Source: Morchella semilibera
Lineage: Eukaryota; Ascomycota; Pezizomycetes; Pezizales; Morchellaceae
Direction of reading: 5' to 3'
DNA length: 64,000 nt
Assembly: GCA_009192285.1 (NCBI GenBank)
Contig: CM018603.1
Coordinates: 2,658,588-2,722,587 of the forward strand
A model generated the notes under the pieces. The model saw nothing but the letters and a program-made list of their open reading frames with translations. It did no database searches and was not told the DNA's origin. Both the position numbers and the translations under genes were made by a program. Within the stretch, counting starts at the first letter, position 1; each line of letters opens with the position of its first letter. Below are positions 1 through 11,365 of this stretch, in pieces.

Positions 1-1234
1 GATTTTGGAAAGAGTGAACTGTAGTCTGGGCCGATACACAACACAAGGTGAGAGAGCTGGCAGGGAAAAGAAAAGCAAAACAAGAAAAGGAACTACACAC
101 AACACAGAGGTGCAACAGAATTCTAAACCAAGGTAGCTGATTGGATTTGTTTGGTTCAGTGTTTTCTTGAGTTGGCTTGCGGCTCGACCTGACTAACTTC
201 AAAAGCTGCCGGCGAAGCGACGATGCAGAGTAACTTGGTGTTGGTGATAGTGTATTCCTTCTGATGCTAGGCAATGCAGTGGTCCTTGCTTGCTGCTGCG
301 CGGTGGGGTACTTACAGACAGTGAAAGAAGGAAGGAAAGCGTTCCCAGTTATTGGAGTCCGTGGGACTCACCCCCTTGGGATTACATGATATAAGTCTAG
401 CTATCTCCTTATTGCACATTTGTTTTATGCTAATTTCCGCGAGCAACAGCGGCTTGTGTCAGCTTCTTGCTTTGGTAACTACATAAAGACAAATTGATTT
501 TGATACTCAAGCTATCAATCAGTCGAATAATTTACCGCCCCTTCTCGTTCATCTTTTCTATCCACATACACGCATGCACTCATGCCTCAGTGTTTAGCCC
601 ACTCAATCAACTGGCATTGGCTTAAATGACGCCCTACGCTAGAATTATGGGGGCTACGTTCTACTCATGATACATTGGAATACCTAGAGTACAATAGCAA
701 CCTAGTGGATCGAGAGCAATATTTGCGGTTTGGGCGACCTGCGGCTATCAATATCGGCAATAGCCAACAGCAATTCTGAATTTGTCAATCAACGCCAACA
801 CGCCCCATAAGTAAACCCTGCGAATGTGGGGCTCGAGGAGAAGAAAGAAAACATTTAATATGATGTGGTATTTAGTGGTAGTGAACAGTTAGTCTGTCGT
901 CGAAATGTAAATCCCCTTCACATTTTACCTTTCCCGTTTACTGCCATTAGCAGACACACCCCAAATCCCTCACCCGCGGACAAGTCGGCAGTGAATTAGT
1001 GAGCGCCTGTTTTTAAGAGCCCCGCACCCGCAGCAATCGATCCATGCAAGATCGCGTGTGGAGGAGAGCACTGGGTGTGGCACCACAAAAGTTTGGAGCT
1101 ACAACAGGTAAAATAGTACTCCAATCATCATGTCCCCGACTTTTGCTTCTTTAGAGGGAAGGAATTGCTCGTTAGACTAACTCCTATTGAAAGTATATAG
1201 CTTTATAGTTCAACCTCATCATTGATTTTCCCTT
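1..1234. other. Left-edge stretch without a recognisable gene
   Basis: No open reading frame with recognisable protein motifs was found on either strand. It lies downstream of the minus-strand GTPase gene ending at 1235, so it should hold that gene's 3' end and possibly flanking sequence of a gene outside the window. No tRNA-like or LTR-like sequence was seen. Confidence 0.5.
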
Positions 1235-2767
1235 CTAGTCTTGCGAGATGAACCACTCTAAACTTGCCTTCAAATCTGCACCACTTAACCCCCGCCCTAT
1301 CAAAACAACCTTTCCGCCCACATGATCAAATAGCTCTTGGTTGTGAGCATCGAAAACCTCGAAAACCTCTCTGACCCCTTGAATCAGTTGTTGTTTTCCG
1401 TCTTCCATCGATATTCTTCCTTTCAACCTGTGTATATCGAGAAATGGCCTCCCTTTCTCCTCATGGGACTTTTTAGCTTGTGATCCTGGCGGAAACGGGA
1501 CTTCACCCTCCCAGAGGAGAGAACGTATCCACATCTCCAGAAGTTCCAATTTTCTTTGGCCCAGTAGTGGAAGTTCAAGAGAAATCGTCGAGATAGTCTA
1601 GATACTAGATAAGCAACATCTTTCAGGGTTTGATTGGGGAGAAAAGCATACAGGATCAAGTGTCGATTTAGCATTTGTCTTCAGGTTACCAACATCCTTA
1701 TAAGCCTGCATGTCTAGCAACCATTCCTCTAACCTATCCACCTTCCCCCGCTCTGTCACCAAAATCTTTGCCAACCCGTTTATCCCAGCAATCCTTCTCC
1801 TAACTTCCTCCAACTGTTCCGACGTCACCAAGTCAACTTTGTTGATAACAATGACATCAGCGTGTGAAATCTGCAAGTGTGCAGTGGTTATCTCCCCATC
1901 GCCATCTAGTGAACGGAGAATATTTGCTGCATCTACAAGTGTAACGATGCCGTCTAGGTAAATAGAGGATCCAAGGCCATCATCAAGCCAGAAAAGCGGG
2001 GCAATATTTCCTGGATCAGCTAGGCCGGTTGTTTCCAGCAGAATATAGTCAAATTTTCCGCGACGCTCCATAAGGTTTTCAATTGCAGCGACGCCCGTGT
2101 CCCTAAACAAAATATCCGTTAAACCTGCATTCCAAAAACCGAATTCAGATGGACAATAGGGAGCGTAATACTTTATAGAACAACAAATGCCTAAGGGGAA
2201 TAATTAGTAAAGCGGAAGATAAAGGGACTGTTCGCTCCTATACTTACACCCGTTCGCTAGCTCTAACCATTCTTCGACTTGCTGGCCATCGGTTTGTATA
2301 GTCAATGATTTTTCAATGTCTACAGCTGCTCGATAAGAGACGGGAATCATCTCTATGATTAACAAATGGACCTCCTATTTAGTTTACTTTAGAAGCTAGA
2401 AGGAGTGCTCACAATCGCCGAATTCTGAGTATCAATGTGTAAAATTAGCCCTATTATTTACGCTTAATTAAGAAAGCTAGGCGACAAACCGTTAAGGATT
2501 ACCGCGATCCTCTTTGAGTGCTGTTCCGTCAGGATATAGTTTAGAAGAGTTGTTTCTATACATCGATAAAATTAATCATGAGTTCTAAAATCAAAGTAAA
2601 TGTTTCACCCCTCTATATTAAAAAGAGGAGGAGAGGTTTTGTATCTACGTACTTCCGGAGCCCAGGTACCCTGTAACGATAGTAATGGGGGCCTTTTCAA
2701 GTACTCTTGTATCGACCCTGGGTTCTACCAAGGCTGGAACGTCTTCGTCGTCGATGTCGCTCATCAT
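1235..2767 (-). CDS. COG0523 / CobW-family zinc-metallochaperone GTPase (ZNG1/CBWD type), 7 exons
   Basis: Members of this G3E GTPase family hand metal (zinc in the eukaryotic ZNG1 branch) to client proteins; here that role is inferred from family. Hand-placed exons on the minus strand are 2767-2653, 2555-2490, 2424-2413, 2328-2248, 2190-2172, 2102-1652 and 1597-1235. They sum to 1107 nt with no stop, giving 368 residues. Motifs in order: Walker A GYLGSGKTT completed across intron 1, NEFGDS spread over exons 2-4, the metal-site motif GCICCSIK (CxCC) across intron 4, ETTGLADPG, the G4 motif NKVDL, and a C-terminal CobW_C region ending LEWFISQD. An in-frame TGA lies just before the ATG at 2767, which supports that start. 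Exons 3 and 5 are only 12 and 19 nt. It is divergent from LEU1, 1.2 kb away. No frameshift was seen. Confidence 0.9.
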
Positions 2768-3106
2768 TCAAAGTTGCTTGCAAGTGTATGGGGATGCGTG
2801 TCGATAGATTATCAAAAAGGATGAGGCTGGATGTAGAGGTTAGGGTTTGATTATTCTCTACAACCTTACATGTAATCACATGCTTAGAAGTTCGTATGTA
2901 CAATGTACTTACATGTAAGTATAAAAACATAAGAATGGAAATTGACGTATGTACTACTAACATGTAAGTACATGTAGATATCTGTACTATGTACTTACAT
3001 GTACTCAAGAGTCAAATGCCACCGATCAAGGTAAGCAGCATTCTAACCCGGCTATCTACTACATGTATGTATGTATGGGCCGTGCTCCTTAAAGGTGACA
3101 TAAGTT

Positions 3107-3239
3107 GCATCGCGAATAACTTTTTAACCAGGTAAGATATCAAAAATCTATGTAATCGGATTGTAGGTGTAGGTATGATAAAGATTTTGATCACATAGGC
3201 CCCTGATATCTTGTCTGGTTGAAAAGTTATTCGCGATGC
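3107..3239. mobile_element. MITE-like element with about 35-bp terminal inverted repeats
   Basis: The left end (GCATCGCGAATAACTTTTTA at 3107) and right end (3205-3239) are near-perfect inverted repeats of about 35 bp with a few mismatches. They flank about 60 bp of unique centre. A diverged relative occurs at 52811-52963, sharing the AACTTTTCAACCAGAC end and an adjoining conserved segment (CACTTCACCAAGTCTTGGCG). No clear target-site duplication was found at the inverted-repeat boundary, so the true element may be the larger unit of about 200 bp. Confidence 0.6.
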
Positions 3240-3422
3240 CATTTACTTATTTCTGTATGTAAAAGGCGCCAAGACTTGGTGAAGTGGGCCCTACATGTCA
3301 AACATAAAGCCAAGATCTGGTTTTCAGCCGTAAAGTGGCTGGAATCTAAGGCTTCTCTATGTATTGGTTCACAAGCAGCCGGAGTGGCTAAGATTGTTCC
3401 AGCAAGGGTAATGGCGTGTCAA

Positions 3423-3556
3423 AATAACACTTGGCAGCCAAGCAGGTATTTGGTCTTTTCGAACTTCACCAAAACGTTTTTGATGGCCTAAAATTGCTAC
3501 TCAGATGAAGCTGAGATTGAGCGCTATTTAGCGGTTATTTTTTTTATTTTTAGGGA
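3423..3556 (+). repeat. Dispersed repeat, copy 1 (partner at 18460-18632 in inverse orientation)
   Basis: Two blocks match the reverse complement of 18460-18632: ACACTTGGCAGCCAAGCAGG near 3428, and CTATTTAGCGGTTATTTTTT near 3524. The sequence between the blocks differs in length, as expected for old copies of a non-coding transposable element. The family is not recognised. Confidence 0.55.
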
Positions 3557-4000
3557 AATACATGTATTAATGAAAATAAAATAGTGAAGTGTCTCAAATC
3601 CTGCAGCCAAGGCCAACATTCATTGGGTGCTTTTGGTTGCCACACGTGTGCGCCAATGCATAATGGATATGCGAGTAGATATGGATATCGGAGTGCATGG
3701 CGGGGTAGATAGAGCATGTAGGGTCTGGAAGGGAACTCTTGGCAACTACCAGCGAATGAAAATACTTTTAATCAAAGCAAAACTCAATCTATCTAACCAG
3801 ACTGAGCGTGTATCAGCGACCGAGTAATCATTCGTTTCGAGTCACCAACCCCCCTCTACTGGCTCTCCCCACCCCCACTGCGATTCCCCGTCTCACGTAT
3901 TTAAAGGCAAGATTCAAGTCTATTTGCTCTCTTGTTTACCCATCTTCCAACCCATTGTTACCTTCACCGGTACATCTTCAACTTCAACCAATTTGCAATA

Positions 4001-6445
4001 ATGCCATCAATCAAGGAGGGGTCGCCGTCAACTCTGTATGATAAAATCTATGCGGACCACTTGATTGACGGCCAGACGATCTACATAGACAGGTATGAAA
4101 TTATTTATCAGTTGGTTTTATCATTTTAACATACAGAATGCTATTTCTAATTTATCCTTATTCGCGCAGACATCTTGTCCATGAGGTCACCTCACCGCAA
4201 GCCTTCGAAGGTCTCAGAAATGCTGGTCGTTCTGTGAGACGACCAGACTGCACTCTTGCTACCGTGGACCACGTATGTTGACAATTCCTTCTTTGTTCTC
4301 CGAAGGTTATATTGCTAATATCCTTTGAAGAACATTCCTACCTCGTCCCGCGCAAACTATAAGAACGCTAAAACCTTCATTGAAGAGACCGACTCTCGCC
4401 TTCAATGTATGACCCTGGAAGAAAACGTCGAAGCTTTTGGCCTCACATATTTCGGGCTTGGTGATAAGCGTCAAGGGATTGTGCACATTGTTGGCCCCGA
4501 GCAAGGGTTTACTCTACCTGGAACTACTGTTGTTTGTGGCGATTCCCACACCTCCACACATGGTGCTTTCGGCGCTCTCGCCTTCGGAATCGGTACATCT
4601 GAGGTCGAACATGTCCTTGCCACTCAAACTCTCATCAGTAAGAAGAGTAAGAACATGAAGGTACAGGTCGATGGTCCTCTCCTGCCTGGTGTCACAAGCA
4701 AGGATGTCATTCTTCATATCATTGGGAAGATTGGCACCGCCGGTGGCACCGGAAGCGTCATTGAGTTTTGCGGTTCAACGTTTAGGTCTTTGAGCATGGA
4801 GGCTAGGATGTCAGTGTGTAATATGTCTATCGAAGGTGGTGCTAGAGCTGGTTTGATTGCGCCAGATGAGGTTACCTTCGAATACCTAAAGGGAAAGCCC
4901 TTGGCACCCAAGTACGACTCGGCAGAATGGCATAGAGCCCTCAAATATTGGCGCACCTTAAAGTCGGATCCTGATGCAATTTGGGATTCAGAGGTTTACA
5001 TTGATTCTAAAGATATTATTCCCACTGTTTCATGGGGTACTTCTCCCCAGGATGTGGTACCGATCACTGGAGTGGTCCCCGACCCCAAAGACTTCACAGA
5101 CCCGGTGAAGAAAGCTGGTGTGGAGCGTGCTCTTGAGTATATGGGCCTTAAATCCGGTACAGTGATGCAGGATATTGTAGTCGATAAAGTTTTCATTGGC
5201 TCGTGCACAAACTCCCGAATTGAGGATATCCGCGCCGCTGCTAAGATAGTTAAAGGGAGAAAGATTGCCCCTAACATTATGAGAGCTATGGTAGTTCCTG
5301 GGTCCGGTCTCATCAAAAAGCAGGCAGAGCGGGAAGGCCTAGACCGGATATTTATCGATGCCGGCTTTGAGTGGAGGGAAGCAGGATGTTCTATGTGCTT
5401 GGGCATGAACCCTGACGTTTTATCTCCTCAGGAACGTTGCGCGAGCACTAGTAACCGTAACTTTGAAGGAAGGCAGGGCGCAGGTGGACGTACCCACCTC
5501 ATGTCACCCGCCATGGCTGCTGCGGCAGCAATTTCTGGAAAGTTGGCAGACGTTAGGAAGTACGCGCCAGGTGGTGAGGAACCCGAAAAGGAACAGGGCT
5601 CGCCTAAGGTCGCAGTGCAAGCTGAGAACGAGGAACCCGTTACCGAAGAAGATCTTGACAGAATTGACGATATCCCTATCGACCAAGAAGCTACAAATAC
5701 ATCGACCCCTAGCATGGAAACTCTCGGACTGCCAAAGTTTGAGGTCCTCAAGGGCACCGCCGCCCCAATGCCAATTGCAAACGTCGATACCGATGCGATC
5801 ATTCCCAAGCAGTTCTTGAAAACTATCAAGAGGACTGGCCTGGGTACTGCGTTATTCTGGCAGCTTCGATACAACACTGACGGGTCAGAAAATCCAAAAT
5901 TTGTCCTCAACAAAGAGCCCTACAGGCGATCCAAGATCCTTGTCGTCACAGGTCCTAACTTTGGATGCGGTTCTAGTAGAGAACACGCTCCATGGGCTTT
6001 GCTGGATTTTGGTATCAAATGTATCATTGCACCATCATTTGCTGACATTTTCTACAATAACACCTTTAAGAACGGCATGTTGCCTATCGCCATCGAGGAC
6101 CCCGAGACTCTTGGACGGGTTGCAAAGGAAGCTGATGCTGGAAAGGAGATAGAGGTTGATTTAGTAAATCAGGCCATTCGCGACGCCGATGGAAATGAGC
6201 TTGCCACCTTCGAGATTGATGAGTTCAGGAAGCACTGTCTGACCAACGGATTGGATGATATTGGTTTAACATTGCAGTTGGATGCAAAGATTACTGAGTT
6301 TGAGAAGAAGAGATCCCTGGAGTGGTCTTGGTTGGATGGAAGTGGTTATTTGGCTAAGGGAAAAAGGACCGGGCCTGTCAAGATCCCTGCGGCCAAGGTG
6401 CCGAGCACTAATAGGGGTGAGGAGAAGGAGATCACTGATTGGTAG
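4001..6445 (+). CDS. LEU1: 3-isopropylmalate dehydratase (alpha-isopropylmalate isomerase)
   Basis: Catalyses isomerisation of 2- to 3-isopropylmalate, the second dedicated step of leucine synthesis, using a 4Fe-4S cluster. Exons 4001-4092, 4170-4272 and 4331-6445 join in frame to 769 residues, the normal size for the fused fungal enzyme. The LeuC-like aconitase part comes first. Its cluster ligands are visible as GSCTNSR (Cys about 357) and GCSMC (Cys about 418 and 421). An acidic linker (about residues 480-530) leads to the LeuD-like swivel domain with [14 protein letters not shown] and [17 protein letters not shown]. The ATG at 4001 begins [20 protein letters not shown], a typical start for this enzyme. 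In yeast the gene is controlled by Leu3; only a weak half-site-like CCGGTAC near 3967 was seen. Reading frame is clean. Confidence 0.97.
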
Positions 6446-6944
6446 AAACAAACTTTTTCTCCTTCCTTTCTTTTTGTTGAAATTTGGGAGCGTTGGGATA
6501 CGTATGGGTTGCTGGTTAAATTCTCATGAGTTTTTTGAATAAATGGAATTGTCATTGAAGATAAAATTGACCCAGATCCCTGGTCCGCTTATCGGTGCGG
6601 CTCTGCGGGTAGCTTGCGTCATGCAAAGGGAATTCCCGCAAGCATTTCACCTGAGAAGAACATACATACACCAATCAATCTGCCTTCAAGGTCTCTGAGC
6701 TACAACATTCCAATCGTTGAAAGGTATGTAGGTTTTATACTTAGCTCTTTGCTCATTGGAATGTGATGAATGTTACAAGATGCACCGCTAAGTGTACAAT
6801 CAACATACCGGGCGGAACTCTCTTGTGATTTTGCATGTAGGCTTATATACAAACAGATCGGGTTATCTGGTAATTAAATGGAACCTATGGCTTATAAACG
6901 ATCTCCAGTGAAGTTATTGATCTTGCAAACTACCTACATATGGT
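6446..6944. other. Intergenic region between LEU1 and the orphan gene
   Basis: Holds the LEU1 3' end and presumably the promoter or leader of the next gene. Several GT...AG pairs could form a leader intron, but none can be confirmed. No gene recognised. Confidence 0.45.
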
Positions 6945-8582
6945 ATGCAACTTCATCGACCCCTTACGCGAACAACCACAATTATGCCTTTAACATTCCG
7001 GTGTCAAAAAGAGCCACCCCCCGACCTCCCACCTATACCAATTCCCGGACTAGATGGTATAATGAGTAGTGATGGTGTTGCTAAAGTATTTAACCTTGAT
7101 CCGCGCCTCCAGGACACAAAGTCTGGCAGATATCACATCATGGCTCCTCGCGAGGGTGGATTTCTTGAAAGCCTTAAGGCCTCATTCTCAAGCAAAGGTG
7201 CCAAAACCGATCTGCGCACAGCCCCCTCGAGAAAGAAAAGGGAAAAGGGAAAGGGACAGGAGCGAGACCTTTCATTTGTGATTCTTCCCCGGTCTGCCTC
7301 TTCACTGATCCCGGGAAAATCCTCTATGCCTCTACCTCCAACGCCTAGTAGAGATAATAGGTTACCTAAGCATTCGAATGTGTTTACAGGCATTCCTACG
7401 CCCACAGATTCTGCAATTACATCAGCAAGGAATAGCCAGCACGCCCTCAGCAACCCCGGAACCCCGGTGTCTGGTCGTCCTTTAAGGTCGAGCCGATCAG
7501 TGCCTGATTGGAAAGCTGAGCAGCATAAACAGTATTGCTATTTCGAGGGTCCAAGCGACAATGAGCTGCCCAGAATGCCCTCTGCACATGGGCCTCAACC
7601 CATTTCAACCCAAGGAGTGACTGCAAACGGACTTCGAATCCTCGATAAAACATCCAAGTGGGATGAAGGCTCGAAGGGGGAATCTGCGCCAATCGGCCGC
7701 TACAAAAGGAAACTTGCTGCTCCTAATACGATAAATGGTAGCGAGGCATTTATTCAGCAACGATCATCAATAAAGCCCCACATATCAGTGCCCTTGATCG
7801 AAAAGGCTGGAATCAAAAGAAGAGAGACTCAAAATTCTTTTTTATCCAAGGACAGTCCGGAGAATGGGAATCCACAAACCATTCCAATTCGCAAGCAATC
7901 GCAGCAACGACCCGACAAAAGTCCTACTCTATCTCCATCGCTGCAGCACCAACAGATACAGATTCGTCGGCGAAGCGCCGTAGACGATCAGAAACCTTCA
8001 TCGTCCACATCCCACCGTCTTCCCGAGCGACCATCATCCACATTCACTTACCAGACTCACCGAGCACACGCTCTATGTCCTGTCGTAGAAGAAAATCCTC
8101 AGCCTGCATATGCTCCGAAGTGGGCACCGAACTGGAGTCCTCTTCTTCAGCAAGAGTCGGAACTATTCTTCGAGACCGGAGCTCGGGGCATAGTCTCAGA
8201 TCTGGCTCCGGTGGAAATGGGAGTTCCGAGCCCGCGGCATAAGCACAAAGCTCGACCGGCAAGTTGGTCGTGTCCAGCACGACCGATGATAGATCCTAGC
8301 TCAAGGTTAAATCCACGTGCTAAGTACGAGTTTAGCTTCATGTTTCCACCTACACCTCCAAGTAGTACCGGAGATGATGTATGGGACGACCTCAGACAAA
8401 TTGATGGAGAGGAAAGACAGTTTTGGAATAAAATGAGGAACGTTTGGAACCTTTTCGTCATAATTTGGGTGTTGATTATTCTGTTTAAGAGTCTGCAGTT
8501 CCTCATAAGGTTGGTAGATATCATGGTCTTAGGGCCTGGGAAGTTTGTGTACGACTTTGTGAGAAGCATTGCGGATGGATAA
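6945..8582 (+). CDS. Uncharacterised Ser/Pro-rich protein with a C-terminal membrane helix
   Basis: A single open frame of 545 codons, not recognised as any known family. A second in-frame ATG at 6984 would give a 532-residue product starting MPLTFRCQKEPPPDLPPIP and may be the true start. Most of the protein is low-complexity, rich in Ser, Pro, Arg and Lys, with basic clusters (for example SRKKREKGKGQER near residue 95), and probably disordered. The last 50 residues change character: an aromatic/acidic stretch (VWDDLRQIDGEERQFWNKM) precedes a hydrophobic helix (NLFVIIWVLIILFKSLQFLI) and an amphipathic end. That suggests a tail-anchored membrane protein with a long cytosolic or nucleoplasmic region. 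The length of the open frame makes it likely real; its function is unknown. Confidence 0.7.
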   Translation: MQLHRPLTRTTTIMPLTFRCQKEPPPDLPPIPIPGLDGIMSSDGVAKVFNLDPRLQDTKSGRYHIMAPREGGFLESLKASFSSKGAKTDLRTAPSRKKREKGKGQERDLSFVILPRSASSLIPGKSSMPLPPTPSRDNRLPKHSNVFTGIPTPTDSAITSARNSQHALSNPGTPVSGRPLRSSRSVPDWKAEQHKQYCYFEGPSDNELPRMPSAHGPQPISTQGVTANGLRILDKTSKWDEGSKGESAPIGRYKRKLAAPNTINGSEAFIQQRSSIKPHISVPLIEKAGIKRRETQNSFLSKDSPENGNPQTIPIRKQSQQRPDKSPTLSPSLQHQQIQIRRRSAVDDQKPSSSTSHRLPERPSSTFTYQTHRAHALCPVVEENPQPAYAPKWAPNWSPLLQQESELFFETGARGIVSDLAPVEMGVPSPRHKHKARPASWSCPARPMIDPSSRLNPRAKYEFSFMFPPTPPSSTGDDVWDDLRQIDGEERQFWNKMRNVWNLFVIIWVLIILFKSLQFLIRLVDIMVLGPGKFVYDFVRSIADG

Positions 8583-9361
8583 CCTTATCTCTGGTCAAGT
8601 GCTCTAAGGGTGTGAACTCTCTCCAGTATTACTTTTAGTATCATTACGGAGCTTAGATATGAGGAGCTCATGCTGAGTTTAGTTCAGCCTGTACGTCCGT
8701 GTATTCATAGCTGCATTGAGGTTGAATGTGCATATAACACGCGGTTACTGGTTTCAAGATCCACAGAAAGACGTTTTCAGTGGGACTGAAATAACTCTAT
8801 CGCAAGATTGATAGGATATACACATTAAACTGCAAGTGTCCAAGATAGGCTCAGGTTTCTCGGTGCTCATGAATTGTATACCGTTTTAAACCTTGGGGTT
8901 TTATTGGTACCGTTAGATGATTCGTATAGATCTAGAAGGTAGGTGCATAATCGTAGAGGTTGCGCATTAGAGCGTGTTGGCTATACTTATATTTTTAAAT
9001 TTTGAGTTCAAATTTCGAGCTCTTGGCGGGCTATCTACACCAAAAACTAGTCGCCAAGAACTAAATATTTAGACTCAGAAGTTGGCCAATACGCCCTATT
9101 TCGGCTGCAGTGTACGAGTTTTAAGTGATCTATATGTACTACGGTTGCAGTACTGTTGTTTACGGGGTACTAGCAGTGGCCAGCTCGCGACCGCGAGTTG
9201 ATCTAATAATATATTATTCCTACTCTTTCAATTGAGGGAACAGCGGCAGAGCATAGGGAACAGCGGTAGAGTATCTGATTGCCAGTCAGGCCGAATCGAA
9301 ATGTTAGGATCCTAACCCGAAATAGTATTGACAGCAACCTCAACGCTCTCAAATTCTCAAA
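8583..9361. other. AT-rich intergenic sequence, nothing recognised
   Basis: No coding motif, LTR or MITE end was identified. It separates the orphan gene from the decayed piggyBac-like element and may include that element's unrecognised 5' flank. Confidence 0.4.
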
Positions 9362-11202
9362 ATGCCTCCCAAAAGAAAAGCACTGTCCAACGCTCCTGCT
9401 ACAAAACTCAATGAAAGGCAAAAGAAGAGCCAACCCGTTGTCCTAAAACCAGTTGCCGAGATTTCCGCCGAGGCCAGCGCCGAGACCCAAGCTGAGGTTG
9501 AGTTTAAACCAACTTTCAAGCCCCAGAAAAGAACCAAGTCACGGGTAGAAGCCAATTCTCTACCACCTTTACCCTCATATGAGCCGTTCAGATCAGACTT
9601 TATACCACATGAGCCTAAGGTACGCTCCCAGTTTCAGGGTTTGGGGCATGAGTGAAGCGAGCTTGGAGAAATATACTACCAAATTAGTGAGAATAAAAAA
9701 CTGATAATCGGAATAGGTACTTTTACCAGATGGCTATGATAGAGCTTCGGGTCCCTACAATCTTTTCACCTTATTCTCTACAGACGAGGTCTTTCAAGAG
9801 CTCGCCAACAATACCAACCGATATGCTGCAATTAAAAGAGCTGTTTTTGAAAAAAGCAATACTACGGGCAAAATGCAGCGTGCTTGGAAGGATTGTACAG
9901 CAGGTGAAATAAAGGTTCTATTCGGGTTGTGGATATATATGGGTACTATGAAATCACAAAGTCCGAGTGAATACTGGCAGCGGGAAGGTTGCAATATTAC
10001 TATCAATCAATATTGGCGACAGGAAAGAGATGGAACCTATCAGCGTAGTGTTAGGACCTGGTATCAAATGCAGCGGGAGCAATGGTTAGGAGGTCAAATT
10101 CGGGTTGCAAACACAAATCATTCAACATTACGGGCTCTAGCTACGAAATCGATTGGAGTCGTTAGATATGAGCAGTTGAAGAGATACTTTCATGTATCCG
10201 ACCCAACAACAGAGCCTTTAGGTAGCAGTAAAGAGTAGTATAAAAAGGTTGAGCCATTATCTTCAAGACTCCGGGAAGCCTTTCAACGTTTCTTTCTTCC
10301 TGGAAGCAAAATGTCAATCGATGAAATGATGGTAAAGTTTTTTGGCAGAAGCAGACATACAATCAAGATGAGAAGCAGGCCTATCAAGTAAGGTTACAAA
10401 ATTTGGGCACTTTGCTATCAAGGATATACATATTCTTTCCGGTATTCAAGTTATTCTGGTGTTCGGGGTATCGGTACCGCAGAAATCTCACAAATACCGG
10501 GTTTGATACCTATTGCATCAGCTGTTTATCACTGGCACCTTGCGCAAACTCTACCAAGTCACTGGCATACACATTGTTTTGATCTCTTTATGGTTAATCT
10601 TTTTACAAATATATATCTATTTATTGAACTTCATAGAATTGGTATTGGAGCAGTAGAGACGACAAGAATTGACGCAGCAGGGTTTCCAGATTGTTAAAAA
10701 ATTGAGAAGGATAAAGCAAAGTCAATACTATAGTAGGGTCATATTAGGGGAGCTATTATCGAAGATATATGCTGTCTTTTATGGCAAGACAATAACACTG
10801 TATTCTTTATGACCAACATCCACGATATATCAAAAACAGTGATTCGTCTATGTCATCGCTCTAAAGAAACGAGCACTAATGATAATTTAGTCTATACTAT
10901 TTTTGGTAATAACATAAGAATGTTATTACCTATTCCGGTATTTATCGATGAATACAACTACAATATGGGGGGAGTAGATATTGCAGATCAGCTACGCAGC
11001 TATTATTCTACTCAATAGAAGACACGCAGAAATTAGTTTCCATATTTCTCCTGGTTATTAGATACAATGATTGTCGACACATACAAAATGCACTGGCTCC
11101 TCAATCCTCATAGACCGAGAACAGAGCAATTCAGAACTCATGGATGGTTCTGGAAAGAATTAACCAAGTTTCTTCTCATTACCGGCTATAAGCAAATGGT
11201 AG
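9362..11202 (+). pseudogene. Degraded piggyBac-like (PGBD, DDE_Tnp_1_7) transposase
   Basis: The frame opens with MPPKRKALSNAPATK. After a probable intron (about 9619-9717) it continues as a piggyBac-type N-terminal domain (WKDCTAGEIKVLFGLWIYMG near 9885-9945). It then runs through many stops: TAG at 10236, TAA near 10389, TAA near 10696. Diagnostic DDE-region blocks remain: GSKMSIDEMMVKFFGRS near 10305 and YNMGGVDIADQLRSYY near 10962. The middle block reads FMVNLFTN where families have a D at the V position (GTT at about 10593), so the second catalytic Asp appears lost. PiggyBac elements use TTAA sites; TTAA tetramers exist on both sides but no matching terminal repeats were seen. The element is dead. 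Confidence 0.8.
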
Positions 11203-11365
11203 TGTGACGGAGTAACTGGGAGGCAAGGTAGCAGAAAACAATGATGACACAGGAGGACTCGAGGAGTACAACCAGTACAACGAGAATACTGACAAGGACG
11301 AGAACAATACCGGGCAGGCACAAGTACAGGCACCGGCGAGAGCAAATGCAAGAGCAAAGGCAAAA
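11203..11365 (-). repeat. LTR fragment, family A, antisense (left part)
   Basis: Starts TGTGACGGAGTAAC, the reverse complement of the family-A LTR 3' end, and follows the LTR for about 160 bp. It stops where a sense LTR begins at 11366. Its likely continuation is 17931-18432, so one antisense LTR seems to be split by everything between. Confidence 0.65.

Larger units (their letters stand above)
2768..4000. other. Divergent intergenic region between the GTPase gene and LEU1, carrying repeats
   Basis: It should contain both promoters. A TATA-like TATTTAAA sits near 3898, about 100 bp before the LEU1 ATG. Between about 2865 and 3005 the palindrome TACATGTA and its variants recur many times. A 133-bp inverted-repeat element (3107-3239) and a second dispersed repeat (3423-3556) follow. 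Short ORFs here have no recognisable similarity. Confidence 0.55.

Noticed and set aside
5428-5913. 161-codon antisense frame within LEU1
   Set aside because: Opposite strand of a strongly conserved coding exon; no family features.
8147-8569. 140-codon antisense frame over the orphan gene
   Set aside because: Lies opposite a longer open frame; composition is that of a reverse reading.
8991-11161. TTAA sites as borders of the piggyBac relic
   Set aside because: Sequences inside the two TTAA sites do not form matching terminal repeats, so the borders are not supported.
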